A stretch of 64,000 bases of DNA from Sphagnum compactum. Its lineage: Eukaryota; Bryophyta; Sphagnopsida; Sphagnales. Below the pieces are notes generated by a model. That model was not told where the DNA came from. It worked only from the letters and a program-made list of their open reading frames with translations, and searched no databases. The translations under genes and the position numbers were made by a program. This document shows, piece after piece, positions 36,394-48,717 of this stretch (within the stretch, counting starts at the first letter, position 1; each line of letters opens with the position of its first letter). The DNA lies in NCBI GenBank assembly GCA_965153455.1, contig OZ234493.1, forward strand, positions 23,550,213 to 23,614,212, given 5' to 3'.

Positions 36394-38283
36394 CGAACAT
36401 TATTTCTCCTTATTTTTGCATAAAGAAAGAATTAAAAATGTTGTAGGAAGTATCAATTTCCTCTATAAGTTTTAGTTTCGATTTACAAGAATTTTCAATG
36501 AAAAAAATTGTTCAATATTAAATAGCTTCTCCACTGTAGGTCAAAAACATTATAAACCAACTTGATGCACCCGTACTCATTAAAGGCTTTCAAACTGTAC
36601 CATGAGAGTGATGCTTCGTCTGTAAAATCTGAACATTTTGGGAGACATTAAATAGATAACATATATAACCCCATCTTTCTTTGATCTACTTGACAATTAC
36701 TTGTTAACTTTTAGAAAACATGCAAGAGGAAACATAGGATCCTCTCTTTCACTGTTATTTTATCATTCTCCCAATAACTTCCATTCCTGATTTGTTGTTC
36801 ATGCCATGTTTAATCTAATTTTGTGCAATATGATGTGACCAATCTTTACTACTAAAATTACCAAACATTTTTTAATGTGCCCTACAGGGTGGGACACCAT
36901 GTAGACATAAAGATTGTCAAATGTCCCTTGTTACAGGATCCTCCTGAAAAAACCTCGACTTGTGACGAAGGCCATAATTGTTAGGATGAAATCAACTACC
37001 ATTTGGTTGTTTTGTAAACAAGTTGTGAATGAATGAATTGCACAATATTAGTTTTCTAATGAACATCTTGATTGTGAATAATATGGCACAAGATCAACTA
37101 TTAAATGAACAAATCATACCTATATTATGTATAAAGTGTCGGATGGTGAGTCTCCAATCAATTCTAGCAATAAACTCTGCCCCATTCCATGCAATTAAAA
37201 TATGTTCAACAATCTTGGGGAATAGGTAGATGATAAGACCCAATTCTGTTTGTGTTTTTTGACACATCATCATGGTGACCCTAGCTTGGTGACATGGTGA
37301 CATGTAAAAGCACCATTCTGTGACGAGATGCAATTGACTATACCCAATGCCAAATGTTCAATTGGAAACAAATCAGTATGCTGTTCAACTGGGCCAAAGT
37401 TTGGAAGCCAAATATATGGAATCCCATGGCCCATATCATATTCTGGCAATAATAAACCCCCACCTCCCACCCTCCAGACCCCATAAAATCATTTTGGAAA
37501 ACCATGAACACTCTAGACAACTTGAAATGATCTACATGCTAGGTTGACCATGTGAGGATTTCAATGTTTCTTTAATTCAGGCTTACGATTTATTTCCTTA
37601 CCACCTTTAAACTTCTTGTACTACCTACTCCCATGGAAGACCTCATCATTTCACCACCATTTCATGCTTGATTTATGAAGAAGCCTATTGCTAAGCAAGA
37701 ACAAACTTAAAATGCGTCAATTTGGCATGCTTAGTTCATGCCAAATATTCCTCAGCCAATAGACAAATATATATATTTTGTTTTAGTAACTTGGGCAATA
37801 GGCTTAACGATAGATACTAAATAGTGGTAACGAGCTAAATGCAACATCGGGTTCGAAACATTTATAGTATAATGTTCAACATGAAAAAAAAGAAGATTTT
37901 TTTTATTATACCCACACAATGATTAATGTTATAAGTATCTTTCTTACACAAATAGTTTTTTTTTTAAAAATGTGATGCATTAGTTAAAATCCTTCTTTCA
38001 ACCCAAAGGTTCAGTGTTCAATCCTTTTTTCCATTGTTTTTGCCAACAAATGAAATGAATGAAAAGAAAATAAAACATTTAAATAATTAAAAAAATAATT
38101 TGTCCTTAGGGAGCAACCTCTCTAAGAAAAAAAAGAGTAAGTGTCTTTAAGCAAGTTGTTCTATGGAATTATGTAACTTCTCCATGAAGTAAAATGAAAT
38201 TCTGGGGGAGCAAAAAAGTTTCTTAAAATACAAATAAAGTACTTCGCAAAACAACTTGCACAAAGAGGAAGAAAAATTCTTTG
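36394..38283. other. intergenic, no gene recognised
   Basis: Short frames only. At about 37800-37865 the words TAGTGGTAACGAGC and GGGTTCGAAAC resemble tRNA-type box A and box B and could mark a SINE remnant. The match is weak. Confidence 0.4.
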
Positions 38284-39190
38284 AAGAGTAATGAATTTTC
38301 TTGAAGGAAAGGCCCAAATTTCTTAAAGAGAAAGGAACTTCGCTAAAGAGTAATGTATTGTCCCTGGGGAAGGGCCCAAATCCCTTGACGAGAAAGACGG
38401 CTACTCTAAGGAGTAATATACTTTTCCCAAGGAAGGGTCCAAGTTCCCTTGAAAACAATCATGTTTTGAATCGTTTTCCAATCACAACAATTTCAGTTTG
38501 TTTTTATATAGGTTTGCGACTTAACATTGGAAAATTCTCAAAAAGGATTACAATTTTGTAATTGAAAGCACTTCAATCCAAATTCATATAAAAAAGTTAA
38601 AATCATACAAAATTTTAGATAAATTTGTTCCCCAAGGCACATGGTTGGCCCCGGGAAGCAATCATCTCCCCTAAAGAAAAACGATCTTAAGTTGCATTAA
38701 AGAGCAATTGTGTCCTTAGGGAAAAAAAGTCTTAAGTTGCCCTAGGGAACAACCATGTCCCCCGAGGAAAAAACGTCTTAAGTTGCTCCAAGGAGCAACC
38801 ATGTTCCTTAAGGAGAAAGGGTCTCAAGTTGCTCTGGAGAGCAACCATGTTCCTTAAGAAGAAAGGGTCTCAAGTTGCTCTGGAGAGCAACCATGTTCTT
38901 TGAGGAACAAATGTGTTTGAATTTTATGATCTTAATTTTGTTTCATATCAATTTTAATTGAAATGTTTTTAACTACAAAGTTATAGTCTTTTTTGAGACC
39001 TTTCCAATGATAAGTCACAAGCCCAAATAAAAACAAACATGAAATGGTTGTGATTGGAAACAATTCGAAACATGATTGTTCACTGAGGAATTGGGGCCTT
39101 TCCCCGGGGAAAGTACATTGGTCCCCAAGGATGCTACCATTTTCCTCAAGGAACTTGAGCCTTGCCTTGAAGAAAATTCATTGTTGCTTG
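38284..39190. repeat. foldback: long inverted repeat with tandem-repeat arms and loop
   Basis: The left arm (about 38284-38635) is alignable along its length with the complement of the right arm (about 38899-39190), with moderate divergence. Matching landmarks: ATGAATTTTCTT at 38291 with its complement near 39170; TTGTGATTGGAAA at 39049 with its complement near 38477; GGTTTGCGACTTAACATTGG near 38511 with its counterpart near 39005; ATTTGTTCC at 38622 with its complement near 38905. The left arm contains about three 62-63-bp tandem units (GAGTAAT at 38286, 38348 and 38411); the right arm has about two. No transposase is present. Confidence 0.82.
38645..38910 (+). repeat. 46-bp tandem array in the foldback loop
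   Basis: The word AAGTTGC recurs at 38689, 38734, 38780, 38826 and 38872 (spacing 45, 46, 46, 46). Each unit carries AGCAACCATGT(T/C)CC followed by an A/G-rich stretch and CTTAAGTTGCTC or CTCAAGTTGCTC. Within a unit, AGTTGCTC and GAGCAACC are inverted to each other and can form a small hairpin. The last two copies are almost identical. Confidence 0.9.
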
Positions 39191-42100
39191 AGTGTTCAAA
39201 ATCAGGTTTTTCAGGTCAAAAGATTTCAAATGCTAATAAGCCTTGCTAACTCCCTTAAAACAAGGCAGATTATATGCTAATGGTTATTTTTGAAAATTCA
39301 AGCCTAAAATCCACTCTTAACTTTCTCCCCTTTTTGTCCTGATCAAAAGTGAATTGTTTCTCCTTCCGAAAATCACTCAACACAGAAACTTATGGGGATA
39401 TGCTCACACTGAAAATCCTCAATTGAGGACCAATGAGTTACCCTAGAGCCTGAGGGTTTTGCTATGGAGTTGCCCTATGAGCAAACCCGGTGCTGCATTT
39501 AACTCAGTACCACTGTTTAGTGTCTGCCCCTTTGTACAAGGACTGTTGATGTTTTACTTTAAAGTGGAATGAATTAATAAACAGCTGGGCCAATAGGTAC
39601 CCCATGCTCTCAGGAATGGGCTATGAGCCCAGGCCAAAAATGATGCCGAACACTGAAAAACCTCTTAGAAACTTTGTAGTGTTTGTGGACAGCACATATT
39701 ACAATGCGTAATATTTCCTCTGCTCACAAGCGGGTGTGAGCAGGCATGACCAATGGTATTCTGATTTCACAGTGGGCTTTAAGAAAACCTAAATCCACTC
39801 ACTTTCATTTGTGCGTTCATTTTTTTTATGCCATGTCTCACGCCTATGGGTGAGGGCATTCCCAGAATTGGGCTTGCACTTAGCTTCATCTCGCATTCGG
39901 TATGCCCTTGTCCTTGAGCTTTACCCAACATGTAAAGACCTCCATGGATTTTTCTAGTATATTTAGAGAGTGCATTGCAAAGCATAAAAAGTCTGTATGA
40001 ACTGCTCACAAAGTGCCCGCATTCTTTTTCCTGAGATGCCCTGTCATTTTGTTCCATGATACCCAGCAGATACCCATTGGATACCTTTTGAGTATCATTA
40101 AAACAAAAAAAGAGTGCCATCTTTACGCTTGAGAAAGCCCTCAGTGGTGAGCTTCACTGGAATCATGCTCGGCTCAGCTCAGGCTCTCATGGGCTGTTAT
40201 TCCTGGGCTTTACCCTACACTATTAGTAATGTAAATTCCACACAGGCAAAGAGGAGCAGACAAGCCGAGTCTGTTTCGCCCCTACGCCCTACCCAGCCCT
40301 CCGCCGGGCATTTGGAAAACAAAAATAAAATTTAATTGAGATTTATTCCTGGCTGCTGGTATGTGTGGGACGCTAGTTTTCAGGCTTTGTTTCTATTTTT
40401 TGGGCTCCGTGTCCCTAGTCCTCGGTACCCTTCCCGCGCGCTGACGGGAGTTTTGGTGCTCGGCAAATTGTGGCAATTTGTTGGTCTTTTTCCCGCGGGG
40501 TTGTGAATTCGGGGGCATGTGAAAGCAGAACACTGCGATTGCAGGAATTTCGGGGGTCTTATGTTGGGAAGGAGACGTGGCATGCCAACTTTGACATTTT
40601 GAGAAATTGGTGGCATTTGAAGCTTCTGTGATTCCGGAAGAAATTTGTGGCATGTGAAGTTTGTTAATCAGGCAGAAATTGAGGGCAGTCTTCTTTGATG
40701 ATTTTATAGCTATAGCGACTCCTGCGTTTTTGTACGAACGAAATCGGTTTCGTGAAAGCAAGAGTGATAGCATCTTCGAGTTTTGTTTCTCGCACATTTT
40801 GAGGTAACTTGGAGTCTTTTTCTCACATTTTGAGGGAACTTTTGGCGGCATCGTTCGTCGACCGTCACTAGGCGTTCTCTTACTCTTGCATTGCTCGTGA
40901 ATATCAGTTCCTTCGTGTTTAACATTGTCTAATTTTGTGATGCGTTCAATGTAACTCGCATTTGTCTGTTCTTTTTCATTATTTGATTGTCTCCAAGTTA
41001 ATATTTTTGATTGTCGTATCTTCACTATATTCGTGATCCAGTGCAAAACAAATATGTTGTTTCAAAGTCGACCTCGGTTTTGCAGCCTGGAGATGAGCTA
41101 GTCCTCGAGTTTGCTCCATTGAACATTCTTCTTCACCTTCGTCGCTCATCCACCAAACTTCAAATCGAGATAAAACCTCTGCGTTGCAAGACGCAATAGC
41201 AAGAGAGCAAACCATGTAGTAGCAGCTAGGGGTACCTTGGGGAAATTTACTTCCCGTCCTTTGTACCTTATGTAAAGGTGGCGTGGGAAGGAGCTACACA
41301 GGAAGAAGTCTAACTGTAACATTCTCGGCATTTTTGTTTTCCGAAAGAAATTCGTCGCGGTGTCGAACTGCGAGACATTGTGCCCTCTATCCGGAGTCTA
41401 GACGACTTGTATCTGCACTACTCCTGCATCCATACTCTCGTCCTTCACCTCCGTATGTGTGTTCCAGAATTTGCATTAAAGAACCAATTCACCGCTTCTG
41501 AATTGTTAGGGCAGTCTTTACCATTTCTCCTCGGTTCCAACTCACGATGTTATGCAACAGAGCTGAATCTCGTTGCTTCATAATGCTATCACGGCGGCTA
41601 TACACTCATCGTCAGGTTCAAGCCTTCACTTGGCACTTCTGATATCACAGATGTATGAATGTTTGTTGCACGAGAAGCTTTCAGAGCGGAAGCGGATAGT
41701 GCTTGACGACAGTTAAGAGTGTTGTTCTCATCCTTAGAGCATGTCGCGCGCACACAAACACACACACACACACACAGATGGAACCTGACTAAGTGTCGCA
41801 TCTTTCTTCGAAGGCGAAGAAATCTAGATCCATCTCTACTGTTGCGCCATTAGCATGATTACAGTGGTTTCTTTGTTCAACATCTGTGTATAGGCCGAGC
41901 ATGACGATTTGTTAGTTGTCTGCTGCAAGGCGAGTGATTCTGAAGTCGCAGGTTGCATCAGCTTTTTCGAAACCGAACAATTTCCTTTTAACACTTTTCT
42001 GATGCATTTATGCAGGTTATCTGCGAGACTTCCACGGGAACTGGATGTATATTTACATGAATGACTGACTACAACACTGCTGGCAAATCTCGATGAGCTT

Positions 42101-42278
42101 CAAATCTCTTCCACAACCTTCCACCACCAAATTCTGCAGGAGCGACCGGAACAATCATGGATACCCCGTTTCGCAGAAAGTGTCGACAAGAGGGAGTCTT
42201 GTGAATTTTGTTTTCTGAGCACTTGACGAGCTAGACTGGATTTCACTCTCTGGGGGGGGTGGAGAGGGTATGTGTCAA
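39191..42278 (+). other. intergenic, then probable promoter and 5' leader of the kinesin gene
   Basis: 39191-40340 has no supported gene. From about 40380 to 42278 the DNA is richer in CG dinucleotides, with CCCGCG and GACGGGAG words, and lies directly upstream of the kinesin start on the same strand. It probably holds the promoter and a long, perhaps spliced, leader. The 217-codon minus frame at 40393-41046 has no domain and a lysine/serine-heavy composition; I treat it as chance. Confidence 0.4.
41751..41776 (+). repeat. CA microsatellite
   Basis: A CA dinucleotide run with one AA interruption, preceded by CGCGCG, lies in the probable kinesin leader. Confidence 0.9.
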
Positions 42279-45200
42279 ATGATGATGCGGAGTATTCGAC
42301 CTCCGGAATCCAAACAAGCAACCACCTTGCAGGTAGATATCTGCACTATCACGGTCTAAAGTCTGATATGCATGAAGAGTAGATTTGTTTATAGATTTGA
42401 CCTCATTTCAGCTTGAAGAAAGTCGTAGTAGGAACATCACATTTGACTTCACTTGGTGCATGACCCTTGTATTTCAGGTAGCAGTGAGATGCCGTCCGCT
42501 CTCAGCCAAAGAGAAGCTCAAGACTCGTGACATTCTCCGTGTTGTGGATGGCAAGGTTAGCCTCACACCACATGGACAGCCATTGCTCTCTAATAATGTT
42601 ATGTGGGAAACCAAATTTTTCCTGTAGATTTTGTTCTGAGTGCAGGCTTATAATTTTCTGAGAGAAATAAATTCAATGTGACATCATTCTTATACCTTCA
42701 TGGCAATCTGCCACAACCTTTGATCTGAAATGCTTGTGTGTATTGGCAGGTCATAGTGGTTTTGGATCCTGATTTATCAAAGGAATATCTAGATAGGGTG
42801 CAAAATCGAAGCAAGGAGAAAAAGTATGCATTTGATGTTGCATTCGGTCCAGAATCTACAAATGAGGTACCTCTCCTGAGGTGTGCAACATTTGTTATTC
42901 AGATTGTGGGCATGAATATAGCTATACATGCTCAGGAACTGACCTACATAATAAATTGTCTTATCAGGATGTTTACAATGCCACAGTTAGCTCCATGGTT
43001 GAAGGGGTGGTACGGGGCCTTAATGCCACAATCTTTGCTTATGGTGCTACTGGAAGGTGCTCTACATGACCCCTACAGGAAAGGTCGACACTGCATAACT
43101 AATTGAGATGTGTTTCAGACTTTGTTCAAGCTCCATGTTTTCTAACATTACATCCTTTCAATTTCCTACACAATTGGTGAATGTGTACATAACTTGTTCT
43201 TTTCTCAATTGCAGTGGAAAAACACATACCATGGCTGGGACAATAGAGGATCCAGGTCTCATGGTCCTTAGCTTGCAAGCAATATTTGCTCTCATTACAA
43301 AACAGGAATCTGAATATGAATTTGAGGTCACTGCCTCCTACCTGGAAGTCTACAATGAGGTGCCAAGCACCTTAAACCTACTGATCATTGAGCACATCCC
43401 TGCATTTATGGAGTAGGTTGGATCACCAAAAGGCAAGAAGGCAGAAAATGGTTTAAGAGATACACCAGTATGCTTTGTACCATCAGTGGGAATGCATCAA
43501 TACCATTCTGCAAAACTCAAGAATTGAGTCTACCACCCTCGAATTTTGTAGGTGATATATGACTTGCTGGAGAGCTCATCCGGCCACCTAGAGCTTCGAG
43601 AGGATCCTGATCAAGGCATCACAGTTGCTGGACTCAAACGCATTCAGGTCAACTTCATAATTTGTGCCCTATTTCTTGACAGCATTGTGAGGCAGTCAAT
43701 GTGGAACAATGTACCCTTGTTATGATGGGACACTTATGCGCTGCAATGAACAACACCACATAATTACACAGCATTTGTATTCAACTGTAGCCTTAATACA
43801 CAAACTTGCTAACTTGCTCATACTGTGCAGTTTAGAACCAAGTGAAACACCTGTATGGGTTGCTGCTGTCCTGGAGCCTACAGTATTCTGTAGGTTAAGG
43901 CACAACTCCTGGTTTTTTCAGGGTTCAATGAATTTGCTCATGATGAGCTTGAATTTGGGAAGTCTTGTGCCTTTGACTTGTTGTGCATTGATGACAACAG
44001 GTGTGCTCTGCTGAGAAGATTTTGGAGCTCCTCACCCAAGGAAATTCTCGGCGTAAAACTGAGAGTACTGATGCCAATGCCACCTCATCACGGTCAGCTG
44101 TAGATTACTTGAACAATTCTTTCCTTCTTTCACATTTTTGCAGCTTATGTAGAAAGTGGAGTACTGTCCAGAAAATGACTTTGGATGGTGGCTTATGTGA
44201 AACACCAGTTCTCATGCGGTCATGGAGATAATTGTCAGGAGAAGGCAGCGTAACCAATATCGTCCCCATATTGTCAAAGGCAAGCTAGCCTTGGTGGACC
44301 TGGCTGGCAGGTTGGTTAAGCTTGCAGTTCAACTTTTCTCATAGTATCCTGCCTAGAATACATCTCAATGACTGCTACATCTACTGATGGGAATGAGAGG
44401 GCAAATATGTGTCCAGAGCTCACACAGTCAACTCAAATCCTTGGGTTCTCTGATAGCATTACCTTAAACTGAATAGGATGTTATTAGGGTTCATGACATC
44501 GTCTGACAGTCTTTCTTTCTATTTTGCAGTGAAAGGGCCTCAGAGACAAACAATGCTGGGCAAAAGTTGAGGGACGGTGCCAATATTAACCGTTCATTAC
44601 TTGCTTTATCCAATTGCATCAATGCACTTGGCAAGCAGCAAAAGAAAGGTCTTGCTTATGTTCCATACCGCAACAGGTTTGTAAAAGTTCCTTGATATTT
44701 CTGGGTGTTGAAAATTGTTGAAAATTTCTGTTCTGGAAATGTCCATTAATTACAAATACCGAAGTGCCTGCTGCTGTTTGATGCATTTCCTCCTTTGGGC
44801 AAAATGTGGTTGTATTTAGCTCTGATGACACTTGTCTCTGACCAATGTTTTCTCTTGCAAGCTTTGCAATATCACAGAAATTGAATGGTGGGTTGTCCAG
44901 TACAAGAGTGGGTTCAACATAGGCTCAGAGTCCAGACACCAAGACCTGTTGTGGCTGTCTGATAGCTGTTTTGTTTTTGCAGCAAATTGACAAGGCTTCT
45001 GAAGGATGGCCTCAGTGGAAACTCTCGAACTGTGATGGTGGCAACTGTCTGCTGTGGTGCAGACCAATATCACCACACAACAAACACTCTAAAGTATGCA
45101 GATAGGGCCAAGGAGATCAAGACCCACATTCAGGTACCAGAAACTTGCTTTTGAAATGCTCACACAAAACTTTTGATAGAAATCCCTGGTATCACACCAA

Positions 45201-48200
45201 TCATGGCAAAAGGTTAGTTTTCCAAGTGACCAATTTGAGAGGGCTAATGTGGGTCATGCTCCCTGTATGGAGTAGGTTTGCACCAAGTGGGGTTTGTGAA
45301 AGGTGTCTTGAACTTGTAATATATGCATGAATGCATGTTTTCCAGGCATTAATGGGTGAGGATCCATCTCCCATAAGCCAACCAGTTAGAAGTTCAGGCC
45401 CAAGGATCATTGCACGACGCATTCGAGAGCGTGCCAGCAACAGCATCGAATCACCTCAGGGTGCCAGTTACATCGAAGTCAAGGGTGCCAATGTCAGTCT
45501 ATTTCTGTGATCAATTCCATCCACACATACAATTTAGGGAGATGATATACAACTTCAATTCTGGTCAGGCTAGCTGCATGAGAGGCCAGTGAGATGCAAA
45601 CATGTGACATGAAGTTGATACAGTTTGGGTTGCCTTTCAAGTGTCTATTGCACCTTTTTAAGGAGTTTCATGTGAAGCTTTTCAGAGGTTTTTCATTTAC
45701 TCTGCTGCTCTGTTTACAGACAAATGTTGGTACAGTGGATGCTCATGTGGCTGACTACCAACAAATGATAGACAATCTCCAGGTTATAGCCCCTTCTTGA
45801 CTCTTTGTATACACATGGTCATACATGTCACTGGAGCTTTTGCTCTAGTCTTTGACAGTTGTACAAATTCAAGGTTTTTGTGTTCTGAAGCCACACATAT
45901 ACCCAGGTCTATGTGGACATGAGTTGCAATGCTTTCTGGCTTTCTCCCTCTGTGTTGACAATCAGGTCTTTTCTTCAATCAATTTTTCTGAAAATTAGAT
46001 CTTGTATACAGGTTGAGGTGACACAGTTAAGGAGAGAGCTAGCAGACAAGGAAACCCAGTTGAGTGCACGCACACCAGAAAAAGAGAAATTGGCTGATGA
46101 TGAGCTTTCTTGGCTTGATGTACTGAGCCATGATATCAATGAGAATGTTCAAGAGAGGATAAACTTGCAGAAAGCACTGTTTGAGCTTGAGGACATGAAT
46201 TTGCATAATCGAGCAGAGCTCCAACAACTTGATGATTTGATTATGAATCTGGTAATAACATCTCATGTGTCACAGTACTTATATTTATCATCATACCTGG
46301 GGCAGTGAAGAACTAAGAGAACTTGTACAGTAAACAAAGTTCATGATCATCTGAGCAACCATTGGAAACATAGAAATCTGTAGGTCATCCTCTGTCTTCT
46401 AGACAATTAAGGTATCATATTAGCACAGCACTAATCCTGCATCTTGCCTTGGTAACAGACTATAAGAAGGATTGGGGAGAGGGAGGAGGCACTTGTTGAA
46501 AGACGGCAGGTAGTTCTGGACAATATCCGAGATAATGATGAGGCAGCAACCCATTATCGTCAGGTTGGTTTTGTCAGATTGATACAAAGCAGTCTTTCCA
46601 TTTGGAGTCATGGACTTCGTCATTTGTTTCCTTCCCATCCAAGTTCATGTTTTACTTTCACACCACAAATGAAATTCAACCCAGTATGGATCAAACTGGC
46701 TGACATTGTTGGTCTCTGCTATCTTTTCAGGACATTGAAAATAATGAGGCACAGAGAAAGGAACTACAACGGCTCATTGATGAGGCCATTGACACTGACC
46801 ACAACAAAACATTTCTGCGCATTCTTAGCCAATATAGGCTACTGGTAAGATTGCTACTTTATGCACAATGTCAATATCAAGCTTCACCAGAGCCAAGCAA
46901 GTCTACTGTTGGTTCTGAAGTTCCATCTTCCATGCCACCTGAAGCAGGAATTGTTGTTCCAATGGTTTGAACTCTGTTTTGAATTAGTCACAAATATAGT
47001 AAAATTAGTTTTTCTGTGTCCTATATGATTTTGTGCAGGGTATGAAAAACATGGAGCTCCAATTTCAAATGGCCATAAGAGACCAGATTATACATGACCA
47101 ACGAGAAGCGGTCAGCAATCTGTGGTTGGTTCTTGAATGCTCTGGACTGGATCATGAAGAGATTTTAGAGATAGCTGCTCAGCAAGGCATTATAATAGAG
47201 GAGGGTATAATCCCCATGGTGGCAGGGCATAGCCATGCACCCTCCACACCAATACCAATTTTGCACAAACAACCTATCCTGAACACCAGCTCTGGTAGGT
47301 TTCCAACTCTGGGGCAGCAACAGACTGGCCCTGACACTAATATGGTGCCTGAGTATAGAAACCAGGGAAGTAGACCTGGATGTGAAGAAGGTGATACAGC
47401 CACTTGTTCTCCAAAGACCACACGTGATGACTGGAAGAATCTGTCACCCCGAGGAAATGGTGAACAGCCACAGTTGGGGTTTATTCCATCTTGGCTTCAA
47501 CCTTCTACCTATTGGACTTGTACAGATTCCTTAAGAGTAGGTCTTGGTCATGTAAATGGTGATGGCATAGGCTCCTATACTCCTGAGAAGCTCAGGTTGT
47601 CGAGAACCCCATGGTCAGTTGATAGTGCATGCTCAGGAAGGTTGGGCACTGTCCATATAGACACATCGAGTGGTGGAAATATGATGGTAAATGATCCACT
47701 GCTCCCTGCAACAAATGAGCATAGAATATTGACTCCATCAAGGTCCAGGCGAAGGCCACGGTCAGCAGAGAGTGAGCACCAGCGCCGGTGGTTGCATGAA
47801 AGGGATGGCAGTACAACTGGGATTGATGCTGGGAGTGAAGGAAGTGAAACTGAAGACTTTGACCACTCCAGGGTTGAAACCCAAGCGAGGGCTCACCTTC
47901 AGAAGGTTGAGGGAGGTTCACACCTGTCTATCGACAATCACTTGCTTCGCAAGGTAATCAGCATCTGTATCTAGGCTGTGCGTTATTACAACAAAGTATT
48001 TGATTGGTAGGTTCTGTGTAGGGTGTAATTGGTTTGCTTTCTGGTTGCATTTGCATCCATATGTAGCCTGCTTTGAGGATTTTGTGCTTGCACTTCTCTG
48101 TAATGTTACAGGTACCTAGTTCAATTCCAATACCTGATTAATCTTGTGTTTTGAACATTGGTTTAATTTCTCTACAGGAATTGTCACGATTGGATAGTGA

Positions 48201-48717
48201 ACTTCAGGATCTGAAACGAGGGATCAATCAAAAAACCACTTCATTGCTGAATGGCTCCAAAATACATGCAAGTCCAATGCACTCCACAGATTTCAAGAAC
48301 ACGAGGCGACCAGTAACTTGGACCAGCACATCAGCACCAAAGCTGACTGTAAATCAGGTTATCTCCAATGGAAGTCAAGCATCTGCTCCAATCACACTGA
48401 ATATATATAGTCCAGTGATGCATAGCAGTGGAAGAGTCCACAGGAATCAATACACCCCTTTCTCTGTGTTTAGTACACCTCCATTGTCAGATGTGCAACC
48501 ATGGAAGCAGGTAGGATCAGATGACCAAGGTGGTGTGGGGTTGGAAGAGGCAATTTCAGCCAAAGTTTTGCAACCAACTCAATCAGATTTAAATGAATCA
48601 TACAATGTTGTCAATAGTAGAAAGCCAACTTTGATTGACCAGAGGAGGTCGAAGTTTGAAAATCTACCAAATGGTGTATGCCATGTGTCGACAGGAAATG
48701 CTGCTGAATGGAAGTAG
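42279..48717 (+). CDS. kinesin-8 motor protein, plant KIN-8B type
   Basis: I assembled 17 exons, all GT-AG and in frame: 42279-42332, 42478-42555, 42750-42866, 42968-43056, 43215-43359, 43552-43647, 44001-44092, 44209-44310, 44530-44676, 44983-45133, 45346-45492, 45720-45782, 46012-46251, 46459-46563, 46731-46844, 47039-47953 and 48178-48717, about 1064 residues. The motor domain spans roughly residues 19-355: VAVRCRPL, P-loop GATGSGKT (109-116), switch I NATSSR (219-224), switch II VDLAGSE (253-259) and neck [15 protein letters not shown] coiled-coil stalk follows at about 407-640 with [17 protein letters not shown] and QKALFELED, then a long serine/proline-rich tail. [20 protein letters not shown] and the neck are hallmarks of kinesin-8. 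This family walks to microtubule plus ends and can shorten them. The start has three consecutive ATGs; the short first exon matches the N-terminal style of KIN-8B. Odd points: an extra 49-codon exon (11) and a tail longer than the roughly 800-residue Arabidopsis protein. Confidence 0.92.

Noticed and set aside
38645-38910. CRISPR-like array
   Set aside because: The 46-bp units are contiguous tandem copies without unique spacers, inside a plant nuclear foldback.
40393-41046. 217-codon minus-strand frame
   Set aside because: No domain, biased K/S/T composition, and antisense to the probable kinesin promoter and leader. Considered a chance frame.
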